Source: Streptomyces sp. 3214.6 (lineage in GTDB: Bacteria > Actinomycetota > Actinomycetes > Streptomycetales > Streptomycetaceae). From it: DNA of 64,000 nucleotides. Positions 17,619-25,819 of this stretch are shown here, piece by piece. A model generated the notes under the pieces. It searched no databases and had not been told where the DNA came from. It worked only from the letters and a program-made list of their open reading frames with translations. Position numbers and translations under genes: made by a program. The stretch is taken from the NCBI RefSeq assembly GCF_900129855.1, contig NZ_LT670819.1, forward strand, positions 1,426,001 to 1,490,000. The letters run 5' to 3'. Each line of letters opens with the position of its first letter. Positions within the stretch are counted from its first letter, which is position 1.

Positions 17619-19022
17619 ATGACCACCCTTGCCGATCCCGTCCCCGGCGGACGCCCGGGAGACGTCGAGCGGGCGAGCGCGCTCGGCGGCGAACTGTCCG
17701 GCGCGGGCGTGCAGGGAGTCGTCCTGGCCTATGTCGACACGGCGGGCGTCGGCCGGGTGAAGACGATCCCGACGGCCCGGCTGGCCTCGGCGGCGGCCTG
17801 GGGCGTCGGGATGTCCCCGGTGTTCGACACGTTCCTGGCGAACGACCACATCGTCGCCACCGACGTGCTGGGCTCCCCGGACGGCGATCTGCGCCTGTAC
17901 CCGGACCTCGACGGGCTCGTGGTGCTGGCGGGGCAGCCTGGCTGGGCGTGGGCGCCGGTCGACCGCGTCACGCAGGACGGCGAGCGGCACCCGGGCTGCT
18001 CGCGCACCTTCCTGCGCCGCGTCGTCGCGGACGCGGCCCGCGTCCACGGCCTGGCCTTCAAAGCGGCCGTCGAGATCGAGTGGGCGGTCGGCCTGGACTC
18101 GGCGCCCGCCGGGGAGTTCGTCCCGGCGACGTCCGGCCCCGCGTACAGCGCGACCCGGCAGGTCGAGTTGAGCGCGTACACCGCCGATCTGCTGGCCGCG
18201 TGCGCGGCGCAGGGCGTGGACGTCGACCAGGTCCATCCCGAGTACGCGCCCGGCCAGTTCGAGATCTCCGTCGGCGCCCTGGACCCGGTGGCGGCGGCCG
18301 ACCGCAGCGTCCTCGCCCGCCAGACGATCCGCGCGGTGGCGCAACGTCACGGCCTGCGGGTCTCCTTCTCCCCTGCGGTCCTCGCACAGGGCGTCGGCAA
18401 CGGCGGGCACGTCCACCTGTCGGCCTGGCGCGACGGCACGAACCTGCACGCGGGCGGCGACCGGCGGTACGGCATGACGGCCGACGCGGAGGCGTTCGCG
18501 GCCGGTGTCCTGGCCCGCCTCCCGGCCCTCACCGCGGTGACCGCGCCGAGCCCGGCGAGCTATCTGCGCCTCAAACCCTCCCAGTGGGCGGGGGTGTTCA
18601 CGGCCTGGGGTCTGGAGACCCGCGAGTGCGCGGTGCGTCTGGTGCGAGGCACGGCGGGGCGGCGCGCGGAGCAGGCGAACCTGGAGGTCAAGCCGGTCGA
18701 CCTGGCCGCCAACCCGTATCTCGCCCTGGGCGCTGTGATCGCCGCCGGACTGGACGGGCTCGCGTCGGGCGCCGTCCTTCCCGAGGAGACAGCCGGTGAT
18801 CCGGTGCGGCTCGGCGCGGACGAGGCCGCCGCCCGGGGCGTACGCCGGCTGCCGACCTCGCTCGGTGAGGCGGTCGCCGCGTTCCGCGGGGACGAGGTGC
18901 TGCGGGCGGCGCTCGGCCCGGTCCTCGCCGACGCGGTGAGCGCCGTACGGCAGGGCGAGATCGACGCCGTCGACGGGCTCGACGACGAGCGGGTGGCCGC
19001 CGCGTACCGCTGGAGGTACTGA
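17619..19022 (+). CDS. Glutamine synthetase-like gamma-glutamyl ligase
   Basis: 467 residues of the GSI fold. AYVDTAGVGRVKTIP is the beta-grasp start. EIEW and HPEYAPGQFEISVG are metal-binding strands, GNGGHVHLSAW holds the ammonia/glutamate site histidine, and RLVRG is the ATP region. It is not a canonical GlnA (sequence diverged, no adenylylation-tyrosine motif seen). Relatives in Streptomyces (GlnA2, 3 and 4) ligate glutamate to polyamines or ethanolamine. GGAGGACGT precedes the ATG. The stop is one base from the start of the amidohydrolase gene, so the two are co-translated. Confidence 0.88.
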   Translation: MTTLADPVPGGRPGDVERASALGGELSGAGVQGVVLAYVDTAGVGRVKTIPTARLASAAAWGVGMSPVFDTFLANDHIVATDVLGSPDGDLRLYPDLDGLVVLAGQPGWAWAPVDRVTQDGERHPGCSRTFLRRVVADAARVHGLAFKAAVEIEWAVGLDSAPAGEFVPATSGPAYSATRQVELSAYTADLLAACAAQGVDVDQVHPEYAPGQFEISVGALDPVAAADRSVLARQTIRAVAQRHGLRVSFSPAVLAQGVGNGGHVHLSAWRDGTNLHAGGDRRYGMTADAEAFAAGVLARLPALTAVTAPSPASYLRLKPSQWAGVFTAWGLETRECAVRLVRGTAGRRAEQANLEVKPVDLAANPYLALGAVIAAGLDGLASGAVLPEETAGDPVRLGADEAAARGVRRLPTSLGEAVAAFRGDEVLRAALGPVLADAVSAVRQGEIDAVDGLDDERVAAAYRWRY

Positions 19023-19023
19023 G

Positions 19024-20160
19024 ATGCCCGGCGGACCGGTCCACGAGGCGCTCGCCGGGCTGGAGTTGGTGGACCACCACTGCCACGGCGTCGTCACGGG
19101 CCCCCTGGACCGGCCGGGCTTCGAGGCCCTGCTCACCGAGGGCGACCCATGGCCCGGCGTCTCGACCTTCGACACCCCGGCGGGCGTGGCCGTGCGCCGC
19201 CACTGCGCGCCTCTGCTCGGCCTGGAGCGGCACGCACCGGCCGACGTCTATCTGGCCCGCCGCGCCGAACTGGGCCCGCAGGAGGTGAACCGCCGGTTCC
19301 TCGCCGCGGCCCGGACCGGCGTGTTCTGCGTCGACACCGGGTTCGCCCCGCACCGCATCACGTCGCCCGCCGAACTGGCCGGGGCGGCCGGCGGGGCGGT
19401 CGCCCACGAGGTCGTACGGCTGGAGTCCGTCGCGGAGGCGGTGACCGCGCGGGGCGTCGAGGCCGGCGGGTACGCCGACGCGTTCCGGGCGGCGGCGCTG
19501 GACGCGGTACGACGGCCGGGGGTGGTCGCGGTGAAGTCGGTGGCCGCGTACCGCACGGGCTTCGACCTGGACCCGGTGCGGCCCTCGGACGCCGACGTCA
19601 CCCGGGCCGCGCGGCGCTGGCTGGCGCGCGGCGGACGGCTGGCCGACCCGGTGCTGGTCCGGCATCTGCTGTGGACCGCCGTCGACCTGGGGCTGCCGCT
19701 GCAACTGCACACCGGCTTCGGTGACGACGACATCCGGCTGCACCGGGTGGATCCGACACGTCTCACGGACTGGCTGCACCTGACGGCGGGCACGATCCCG
19801 GTGCTGCTCCTGCACTGCTGGCCCTACCAGCGGCAGGCCGGCTATCTGGCCGCGGTGTTCGAGCAGGTGTACCTGGACGTGGGGCTCACCCTGCACCATG
19901 TGGGTCCGGCGCGGGCGCGGGCCATCCTGGAGGAGGCGTTGGAGATCACACCGTTCCGCAAACTGCTGTACAGCTCCGACGCTTATGGTGTGGCGGAGTT
20001 CTATGCGCTCGGCGCGCTGGCGTTCCGCCGGGGACTGGGGGATCTGCTCCAGGACCGGGTGGACGCCGACGAGCTGGGCCTGCCCGACGCGCTGCGCCTG
20101 GCGCGCTGGGCCGGAGCGGACAATGCCCGCCGGGTCTACCGGCTTCCCGACGGACACTGA
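19024..20160 (+). CDS. Metal-dependent amidohydrolase (FluG N-terminal-like)
   Basis: 378 residues. LVDHHCHGVV near the N terminus is the HxH metal site. VKSVAAYR (the usual metal-bridging lysine), QLHTGFGDDDIRL and SSDAYG complete the TIM-barrel ligands of the amidohydrolase_2 group. It directly follows the glutamine-synthetase-like gene, and in fungal FluG these two domains are fused in one protein. Likely role: hydrolysis of a gamma-glutamylated or related intermediate made by its partner. Cytoplasmic. Confidence 0.87.
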   Translation: MPGGPVHEALAGLELVDHHCHGVVTGPLDRPGFEALLTEGDPWPGVSTFDTPAGVAVRRHCAPLLGLERHAPADVYLARRAELGPQEVNRRFLAAARTGVFCVDTGFAPHRITSPAELAGAAGGAVAHEVVRLESVAEAVTARGVEAGGYADAFRAAALDAVRRPGVVAVKSVAAYRTGFDLDPVRPSDADVTRAARRWLARGGRLADPVLVRHLLWTAVDLGLPLQLHTGFGDDDIRLHRVDPTRLTDWLHLTAGTIPVLLLHCWPYQRQAGYLAAVFEQVYLDVGLTLHHVGPARARAILEEALEITPFRKLLYSSDAYGVAEFYALGALAFRRGLGDLLQDRVDADELGLPDALRLARWAGADNARRVYRLPDGH

Positions 20161-20175
20161 AAGTATGATCAAGCA

Positions 20176-20715
20176 ATGTCTGACTTGACCGAAACCACGC
20201 CGGGTTGGCTGAGCTCCGACGAGCTCGAGATGGCGCGCGCCCGTATGCCGATCCTGTACGTCGAGGCCGTGCCCGTGCGCGTCGACGAGAGCGGCGAAGT
20301 CACCAGCATCGGCCTGCTGCTGCGGATCGGACCGGACGGCAACGTCAGCCGCACCCTGGTCTCCGGCCGGGTCCTGCACCACGAGCGCGTCCGGGACGCC
20401 CTGCTGCGCCACCTGGAGAAGGACCTCGGCCCGGTGGCCCTGCCCCGGGTGCCGACCTCTCTGCAGCCGTTCACGGTGGCCGAGTACTTCCCCACGCAGG
20501 GCGTCACCCCGTACCACGACCCCCGTCAGCACGCGGTGTCGCTGGCCTACATCGTGCCGGTGACCGGCGACTGCCGCCCCCGGCAGGACGCCCTGGACCT
20601 GGTGTGGTTCGACCCGCAGGAGGCCGCCTCGCCCGCGGTGCAGAGCGAGATGCCGGGCGGGCACGGGTTCCTGCTGCGGCAGGCGCTGGCCCACGTCGGC
20701 CTCTCGGCGTCCTGA
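20176..20715 (+). CDS. NUDIX-like protein, DUF4916 family
   Basis: 179 residues. It starts TPGWLSSDELEMARARMPI; the middle segment PYHDPRQHAVSLAYIVPVTG is typical of the DUF4916 NUDIX relatives of actinobacteria. A standard NUDIX box (GX5EX7REUXEEXGU) is not evident, so hydrolase activity is uncertain. It begins 15 bases after the amidohydrolase stop and may share its transcript. Confidence 0.78.
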   Translation: MSDLTETTPGWLSSDELEMARARMPILYVEAVPVRVDESGEVTSIGLLLRIGPDGNVSRTLVSGRVLHHERVRDALLRHLEKDLGPVALPRVPTSLQPFTVAEYFPTQGVTPYHDPRQHAVSLAYIVPVTGDCRPRQDALDLVWFDPQEAASPAVQSEMPGGHGFLLRQALAHVGLSAS

Positions 20716-20720
20716 GCGGC

Positions 20721-21137
20721 ATGGTTCCGGCTCAGCGAGCACTGGTCGGGGCCGCGCGGAGCCGCCCCTGCACCCTGGTGGTGTGCAGGGGCTGCTGCTG
20801 CGGCGACGCGGGCAAGCACCCCGGCTTCGACCACGACTGGCAGCTGGAGCGGCTGCGTGCCGCCGCGGCCGCTTCGGGCGGCGGCTTCGCGGTCCGTACG
20901 ACGGACTGCCTCGGCCCCTGCGACCAGGCCAACGTCATCGTCGTCCAGCCCTCGGCCACCGGACGCCGGGCCGGCGGCCGGGCCACCTGGGTCGGCTTCG
21001 CCATGGACGACGACGGCACGGAGGAGATCCTGGCCTGGGCCGCGGCGGGCGGCCCGGGCGTCGCCCCGCCCCCCGTGGCGCTGGAGCTGCAGTTCATCGA
21101 TCCGCCGAGGGACGCCCGGGTCCGCAGCCGTCGCTAG
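20721..21137 (+). CDS. Thioredoxin-like [2Fe-2S] ferredoxin domain protein
   Basis: 138 residues. VVCRGCCCG near the N terminus and TTDCLGPCDQANVIVV in the middle supply the four-cysteine pattern of thioredoxin-like 2Fe-2S ferredoxins, with an extra cysteine run. ATG 20721 lies five bases after the preceding stop. It probably carries electrons to an unidentified oxidoreductase. It is a short single-domain protein. Confidence 0.83.
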   Translation: MVPAQRALVGAARSRPCTLVVCRGCCCGDAGKHPGFDHDWQLERLRAAAAASGGGFAVRTTDCLGPCDQANVIVVQPSATGRRAGGRATWVGFAMDDDGTEEILAWAAAGGPGVAPPPVALELQFIDPPRDARVRSRR

Positions 21138-21209
21138 GGCGTGTCCTGGCAACTGCCGGTCGGGCAGGGCGGATTGGGCGCACGGATCTTGATGCCGTAC
21201 GTTGGCCCG

Positions 21210-22853
21210 ATGGGGGCGACGACACAACAGCGGGTCGAGAAACGTTCCGGCGGGGCGGCACGCTCGTCGGTGCTGATGGCGCTGGGCACGGTGGTGTCGA
21301 GGGCCACCGGGCTGATCCGGACGGTACTGCAGGGCGCCGCGCTGGGCACCGGTCTGCTGGCCAGTACGTACAACACGGCGAACACCGTCCCGACCAGCCT
21401 GTACACGCTGCTCATCGGCGGCGCGCTGAACGCCGTGCTGGTGCCGCAGCTGGTGCGGGCGAGGGCCACCCACGCGGACGGCGGACGGGCGTACGAGCAG
21501 CGGCTCGTCACCCTGGTCGTGTCCGTCCTCGCCGTGGGGACGGCACTGGCGGTGTGGGCGGCCCCGCAGATCGTCTCGGTGTACATGCGCGACACCCCGG
21601 AGCAGCACGAGGCGTACCGGCTCACCGTGGTCTTCGCCCGCTTTCTGCTCCCGCAGATCTTCTTCTACGGCCTGTTCAACATCTACGGCCAAGTCCTCAA
21701 CGCCCGCGAGCGGTTCGGCGCGATGATGTGGACGCCGGTCCTCAACAACGCCGTCCTGCTGGGCATGTTCGGCGCCTACCTCGGTCTGATGACGGTGCCG
21801 CATCGGGTGGCGGACGTCACCGACGCCCAGGTCCGGCTGCTGGGCCTCGGGACGACCGCCGGCATCGCGGTGCAGGCGCTCGCGCTGGTCCCGTTCGCGC
21901 GGGCCGCCGGGTTCCGCTTCCGGCCGCGGTTCGACTGGCGCGGCTCGGGCCTCGGTTCCGGTGTGCACGCCGCCAAGTGGACGTTGCTGCTCGTGCTGAC
22001 GAACCTCGTCTCGCTGACGGTGGTCACCAACTACGCCAACGCGGTCGACCAGAGGCTTCCGGACGCCGGCGCGGGCTATTCGGCGTACATGTACGCGCAG
22101 ACCATCTGGATGCTGCCGCAGTCGGTGGTCACCGTCTCGCTGGTGACGGCGCTGCTGCCGCGCATGAGCCGCGCCGTGGCGGAGGGGAGGGTCGCGGACG
22201 TGCGCGCGGACCTCTCGCGCGGCCTGCGGGTGAGCGGGGTCGTCATCGTCCCGGCCGCGTTCCTGTTCCTGGCCCTCGGTCCGCGGATCGCGACCCTGTT
22301 GTTCGCGCACGGCGCGGCCGACGCGGCCTCCGCGCAGCCGCTCGGGCACATGCTCCAGGCGTTCGGGCTCGGCCTGATCCCGTTCTCCGCGCAGTACGTC
22401 CTCCTGCGCGGCTTCTACGCCTTCGAGGACACCCGCACCCCGTTCTTCATGGCGGTGTGGATCGCCGTGGTGAACATCGCCCTGGCCACCGCCTGCCATC
22501 TGCTGCTGCCCGACCGCTGGGCGGTGACCGGCATGGCCGGGGCGTACACCGTGTCGTACCTGGCGGGCCTCGCCCTCACCGCGCGGCTGCTGCGCAGGCG
22601 CACGGGCGGCCGGCTGGACGACGGGGCGCTACGCCGCACGTACACCAAGCTGCTGGCCGCGGCGGCCCTCGCCGCCACCGCGGGCTGGGCGGCCGACCGG
22701 GCCTGCGCGACCCGGCTCGGCGACGGAACCCTGCCGACCGCGACCGCCCTCACGGCCGGCGTCCTCACCCTCGGCCTGGTCTACCTCGCCCTGGCCCGGC
22801 TGACGAGGGTCGAGGAGCTGCGGGGGCTGAAGGGCGTGCGCGGTCCGCGATGA
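21210..22853 (+). CDS. MurJ/MviN family lipid II flippase paralogue
   Basis: About 547 residues with some 14 hydrophobic helices. ALGTVVSRATGLIRT, FYGLFNIYGQVLNARERFG and FYAFEDTRTPF are MurJ signatures. MurJ flips lipid II across the membrane for cell-wall synthesis. The open frame begins at 21141, but family sequence starts after the ATG at 21210. A TACGTT box seven bases before it suggests a leaderless transcript; ATG 21192 is the alternative. As it lacks the long tail of the main Streptomyces MviN, it is probably a second copy. Confidence 0.88.
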   Translation: MGATTQQRVEKRSGGAARSSVLMALGTVVSRATGLIRTVLQGAALGTGLLASTYNTANTVPTSLYTLLIGGALNAVLVPQLVRARATHADGGRAYEQRLVTLVVSVLAVGTALAVWAAPQIVSVYMRDTPEQHEAYRLTVVFARFLLPQIFFYGLFNIYGQVLNARERFGAMMWTPVLNNAVLLGMFGAYLGLMTVPHRVADVTDAQVRLLGLGTTAGIAVQALALVPFARAAGFRFRPRFDWRGSGLGSGVHAAKWTLLLVLTNLVSLTVVTNYANAVDQRLPDAGAGYSAYMYAQTIWMLPQSVVTVSLVTALLPRMSRAVAEGRVADVRADLSRGLRVSGVVIVPAAFLFLALGPRIATLLFAHGAADAASAQPLGHMLQAFGLGLIPFSAQYVLLRGFYAFEDTRTPFFMAVWIAVVNIALATACHLLLPDRWAVTGMAGAYTVSYLAGLALTARLLRRRTGGRLDDGALRRTYTKLLAAAALAATAGWAADRACATRLGDGTLPTATALTAGVLTLGLVYLALARLTRVEELRGLKGVRGPR

Positions 22854-22955
22854 CGACCGGCTCGGGCAGCCCGTCTCGGTGAGCAGGCCGCCCGGGGTGG
22901 CGCGGGCGAATCCACCGGTTGCCGGGCCGGCTCACTGCGAGGCCGGCTCAGGGTT

Positions 22956-23141
22956 TCAACGGCGGTCACGCGGTCCGGGTTCGTCCGTCCGCTCGCCCTC
23001 CGCCTGGGACGGCTCGGTTCTGGGGACGTCCGGGTGCTGTTCCACGGCAGAACGCTCGGCCGGTTCGTCGCGCTCGCCCTCGGCCTGGGAGGGTGTGTGC
23101 GAGTACAGCCAGCGGTCGTAGTCCGAGGCTCCGGTCTTCAC
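22956..23141 (-). CDS. Small hydrophilic protein with a repeated peptide
   Basis: 61 residues from a GTG at 23141 with an excellent GGGAGG site six bases upstream. It reads KTGASDYDRWLYSHTPSQ, and the peptide PSQAEGERDEP recurs as PSQAEGERTDEP near the C terminus. It is highly charged with no signal or membrane segment. No family is recognised. It lies wholly under the 3' part of the M50 protease frame on the same strand in another frame, so either this gene or the protease tail is not what it seems. Confidence 0.62.
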   Translation of the reverse strand: MKTGASDYDRWLYSHTPSQAEGERDEPAERSAVEQHPDVPRTEPSQAEGERTDEPGPRDRR

Positions 23142-24339
23142 GGCAGGCCTCCCTTGGTCGCTCTCCTCCCATAGTCCTCCTGGGGGCGCGGCGGGGCCAG
23201 AGCGGGAGGGGGGCACCGCAGGTCATCCCTGTGGTGGGCCGCCGGAAGAGCCGTTCGATGTCGTGGCCGGTGACGATCCCGCAGAGCCGGCCGGCGTCCA
23301 GGACCAGGATGGGCAGCCCGCCCCCTGCGCCGGTCCGCTCCAGGACCGCGGTCAGCAGCTCGTCCGGAGCGGCGATCGTGCACCGCGACAGCGGGGTCGC
23401 CGCGTCCCGCACCCGGACCTCCTCCCGCCGCCCGGACGGTACGGCGGCCAGCCTGCGCAGCTGCACGACACCGCTGGGGCGGCCCTCGAAGTCCACCAAC
23501 GCCAGCACCGAATGCCCCGCCCGAGCAGCGACGTCGGCGAGGAAGCGGTCCACCGTCAGCCAGTCGGGACCGGCCACGGCCGGGCTGGTCATCGCCTCCG
23601 CCACCCGCACGCCGCGCAGGGCCGTGGCCAGCTGGGCCCACCGTCGTTCGGCCGCGGCGACGCCCGCCACGAACAGGCCGACCAGCATCAGCCACAATCC
23701 GCCCGGCACTCCCCTGACGAACACCAGCCAGCCCAGCACGGCCAGTGCCACGCCGACGAACTGTCCGCTGCGCCCTGCCGCCCGCTGGGCCCGTTCCCGG
23801 TCTCCCGTACGCCACCACCAGGCAGCCTGGAGCACCCGGCCGCCGTCCAGCGGCGCGGCCGGCAACAGGTTGAACACGCCCAGCAGCAGGTTCATGGTGC
23901 CCAGCCAGCCCAGTACGGCGACCGGTATCCGCCACCCCAGCACCGCGTGCACGCCCACCGCGGCCCCGACGGCGGCCCCGCCGAGCAGCAGGCTGGCGAG
24001 CGGTCCGCTGACGGCGACCGTGAACGCCGCCCGCGCCGTCGTCGGCCGGTCCATCCGGGTCATGCCGCCGAGCGCCCACAACGTCATGTCCCGCACGGAG
24101 ATCCCGCATCTCCGGGCCACGAGCGCATGCGCCGCCTCATGCACCACCAGGCTCACCAGCAACAGCAGAGCCCCGACGACCCCGGCGGCCGCATACGCCA
24201 CCGGCGCCCGTCCGGGCGCGTACGCGGGCAGCGTCCGGGCGGCCAGGTCATAGGCGAGCAGAAGCATGATCAACGGCACGCTCCAGTGCGCCCGCAGCAC
24301 CACTCCGCGCACGCTCCCGATCCGGTTCGCACCCTTCAT
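22966..24339 (-). CDS. Site-2 protease family (M50) membrane protease with CBS pair
   Basis: Open for 457 residues from ATG 24339 (GAGGGCG upstream). Membrane helices flank HEAAHALVARR (zinc HExxH) and LPAAPLDGGRVL (third ligand), the M50 site-2 protease hallmarks. A CBS-like regulatory pair follows (AEAMTSPAV to VTGHDIERLFRR). These proteases cut membrane-bound anti-sigma factors or signal peptides. The last 85 or so residues after the CBS region are arginine/proline-rich with no family match and overlap the 61-residue gene. The ancestral stop has probably been lost by a frameshift near 23210-23230. Confidence 0.83.
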   Translation of the reverse strand: MKGANRIGSVRGVVLRAHWSVPLIMLLLAYDLAARTLPAYAPGRAPVAYAAAGVVGALLLLVSLVVHEAAHALVARRCGISVRDMTLWALGGMTRMDRPTTARAAFTVAVSGPLASLLLGGAAVGAAVGVHAVLGWRIPVAVLGWLGTMNLLLGVFNLLPAAPLDGGRVLQAAWWWRTGDRERAQRAAGRSGQFVGVALAVLGWLVFVRGVPGGLWLMLVGLFVAGVAAAERRWAQLATALRGVRVAEAMTSPAVAGPDWLTVDRFLADVAARAGHSVLALVDFEGRPSGVVQLRRLAAVPSGRREEVRVRDAATPLSRCTIAAPDELLTAVLERTGAGGGLPILVLDAGRLCGIVTGHDIERLFRRPTTGMTCGAPLPLWPRRAPRRTMGGERPREACREDRSLGLRPLAVLAHTLPGRGRARRTGRAFCRGTAPGRPQNRAVPGGGRADGRTRTA

Positions 24340-24498
24340 CGCCCTCACCACCGACAGGGCACACGCAGCGCGCCACCCGACCGCGCTCCGGGCTCTCTTC
24401 CATGGTCCGCCCGCTACCGCGCAGGCGGAAGCGGTCATCGGCACCTACGGTGGTCTGGCAGGGCAGGAAGCCCCAACGGACACCGAGGAGGAGCCGCG

Positions 24499-24795
24499 AT
24501 GGATGAGCAGTTCGTCTGGGTGACTGCGCGCCGCCTCAGGCCGGGCACGTCGCAGGAGTTCGAGCGGGCGTGGCGCCCCTCCCCCTACCCCCAGGGGCTG
24601 CGGCGCGCCTTCGCATACTGGTCCGAGGACGGGCAGGAGATCACCGGGGTGTCGTTCTGGGACTCGAAGGAGGTCTGCGACGCCTGGCGGACGTCCGAGC
24701 CGGAAGCGCAGCGACGTGCGGCGATGGCCCCCTACGTCGTCGAGGAGCGGGAAAGCTTCTGTCGCGGCCGTGAACTCGCCGTCCCCCAGCGTTAG
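24499..24795 (+). CDS. Small ABM-like (dimeric alpha-beta barrel) protein
   Basis: 98 residues from ATG 24499 with GAGGAGGAG upstream. FVWVTARRLRPGTSQEFERAW and GVSFWDSKEVCDAW fit the pattern of antibiotic-biosynthesis-monooxygenase-like barrels, in which a short strand-helix repeat is followed by an S/T-WDS turn. Function unknown; these proteins often act as small oxygenases or stress proteins. It diverges from the M50 protease gene. Confidence 0.72.
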   Translation: MDEQFVWVTARRLRPGTSQEFERAWRPSPYPQGLRRAFAYWSEDGQEITGVSFWDSKEVCDAWRTSEPEAQRRAAMAPYVVEERESFCRGRELAVPQR

Positions 24796-24806
24796 CCGGT
24801 CGAGGC

Positions 24807-25085
24807 ATGAGCGAGATCGTCGTCGTGTACGAGCTCGACAAGCCGGCCGCCAGGGACTCGTCCCCGGGGGCGGCGGCTGAGGCACTGCCGGTCCGCAGAG
24901 TGCACGCGGCGCCCTCCGCGCCGGGGGTGCCCACGGCGACGGGACCACGAACCCTCTGTGGAAAGGACACCTTCGCCATGGAGAAGGCCCGCCGGCAGCC
25001 CCCCGAGCACCCCACGGCGACCTGGTATCCCCCGGAGTACACGTCCGTGGTCTGCTCCGACTGCGATGCCGTGATCAGAACCTGA
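24807..25085 (+). CDS. Hypothetical small protein with a C-terminal CxxC
   Basis: 92 residues, ATG 24807 after GAGGC. The N-terminal half is proline/alanine-rich. The C-terminal part TLCGKDTFAM, then YPPEYTSVVCSDCDAVI, has three cysteines that could bind a metal. I have seen this general layout in small Streptomyces proteins but cannot name a family. It begins 11 bases after the ABM-like gene and probably shares its transcript. Confidence 0.6.
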   Translation: MSEIVVVYELDKPAARDSSPGAAAEALPVRRVHAAPSAPGVPTATGPRTLCGKDTFAMEKARRQPPEHPTATWYPPEYTSVVCSDCDAVIRT

Positions 25086-25117
25086 CACCGTGCCCGTAGG
25101 GCCCCGCTGTGCCGATG

Positions 25118-25771
25118 TCAGGCGCCCAGGGCGAGCGTCCCCGCCCCCTGGCCGGGTATGTCCTCCCAGCCGCGGATCCTGGCCGCGAGCCGTTTCAGGC
25201 GCGCGTCCGAGGGGGGCACGTCGATCTGGAAGTGGGACTCGTTCGGGCGGCGGAAGTCTCCACCCCAGGCCACCACGTCCTGGCATTCCTTGAGGATGTC
25301 GCGGACCGTGGCCAGTTGGTGGGGGAAGAGACCGTCCTTGGCGCCGTCCGGATACCAGGTCGGGCGGATCGCGACCGCGGTCCCCGAGGCGTGGTTGGTC
25401 GCGTAGCCCTTCAGTGTGCTGTCCGCCGGGCGGAAACCCACCACCTCGCCGTGGACGAGCGTGTCGATCTCGTAGTGGTAGCGGCGGATGACATGTACGA
25501 GCACGGTGGCCGCCTCACCGATGCGCAGGGCCACGGAGACCGAACTGCCTGGCACCTGGCGCGTCCAGATGGTTCCCGAGGCGTTGGCCCGCGGTTCCAT
25601 CGGCCAGCCGTTGGCGCTGGTGGGGTGCGTATGCGGACCGTCTTCGGCGGCCCGCGCGGACGCGGACGCCGGGGAAGGGGCCGCGAGCGTCACGAGGCCC
25701 GCCGCGGCGGTCAGGCCGAGGCCGGTGCACAGTACGCGACGGCGTGGGGGGTGTGGAGGCGAGGTGGTCAT
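25118..25771 (-). CDS. Secreted M15-like (VanY-type) peptidase, metal ligand altered
   Basis: 217 residues. The N terminus RRRVLCTGLGLTAAAGLV with ASA is a twin-arginine-type signal. The domain resembles M15C D-Ala-D-Ala carboxypeptidases: TNHASGTAVAI at 125-135 corresponds to SxHxxGxAxD, and RRPNESHFQI ends with H180. The aspartate zinc ligand of the motif is alanine here (A134, codon GCG), while H127 and H180 remain. The protein may therefore be inactive, or use another ligand. It is 48 bases after the DUF1906 gene, possibly in one operon. Confidence 0.82.
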   Translation of the reverse strand: MTTSPPHPPRRRVLCTGLGLTAAAGLVTLAAPSPASASARAAEDGPHTHPTSANGWPMEPRANASGTIWTRQVPGSSVSVALRIGEAATVLVHVIRRYHYEIDTLVHGEVVGFRPADSTLKGYATNHASGTAVAIRPTWYPDGAKDGLFPHQLATVRDILKECQDVVAWGGDFRRPNESHFQIDVPPSDARLKRLAARIRGWEDIPGQGAGTLALGA

Positions 25772-25819
25772 GCCGGTCCTGTCTGAGATTGAGGGGTGCG
25801 GTGGGTGGCGATCGGTGCG

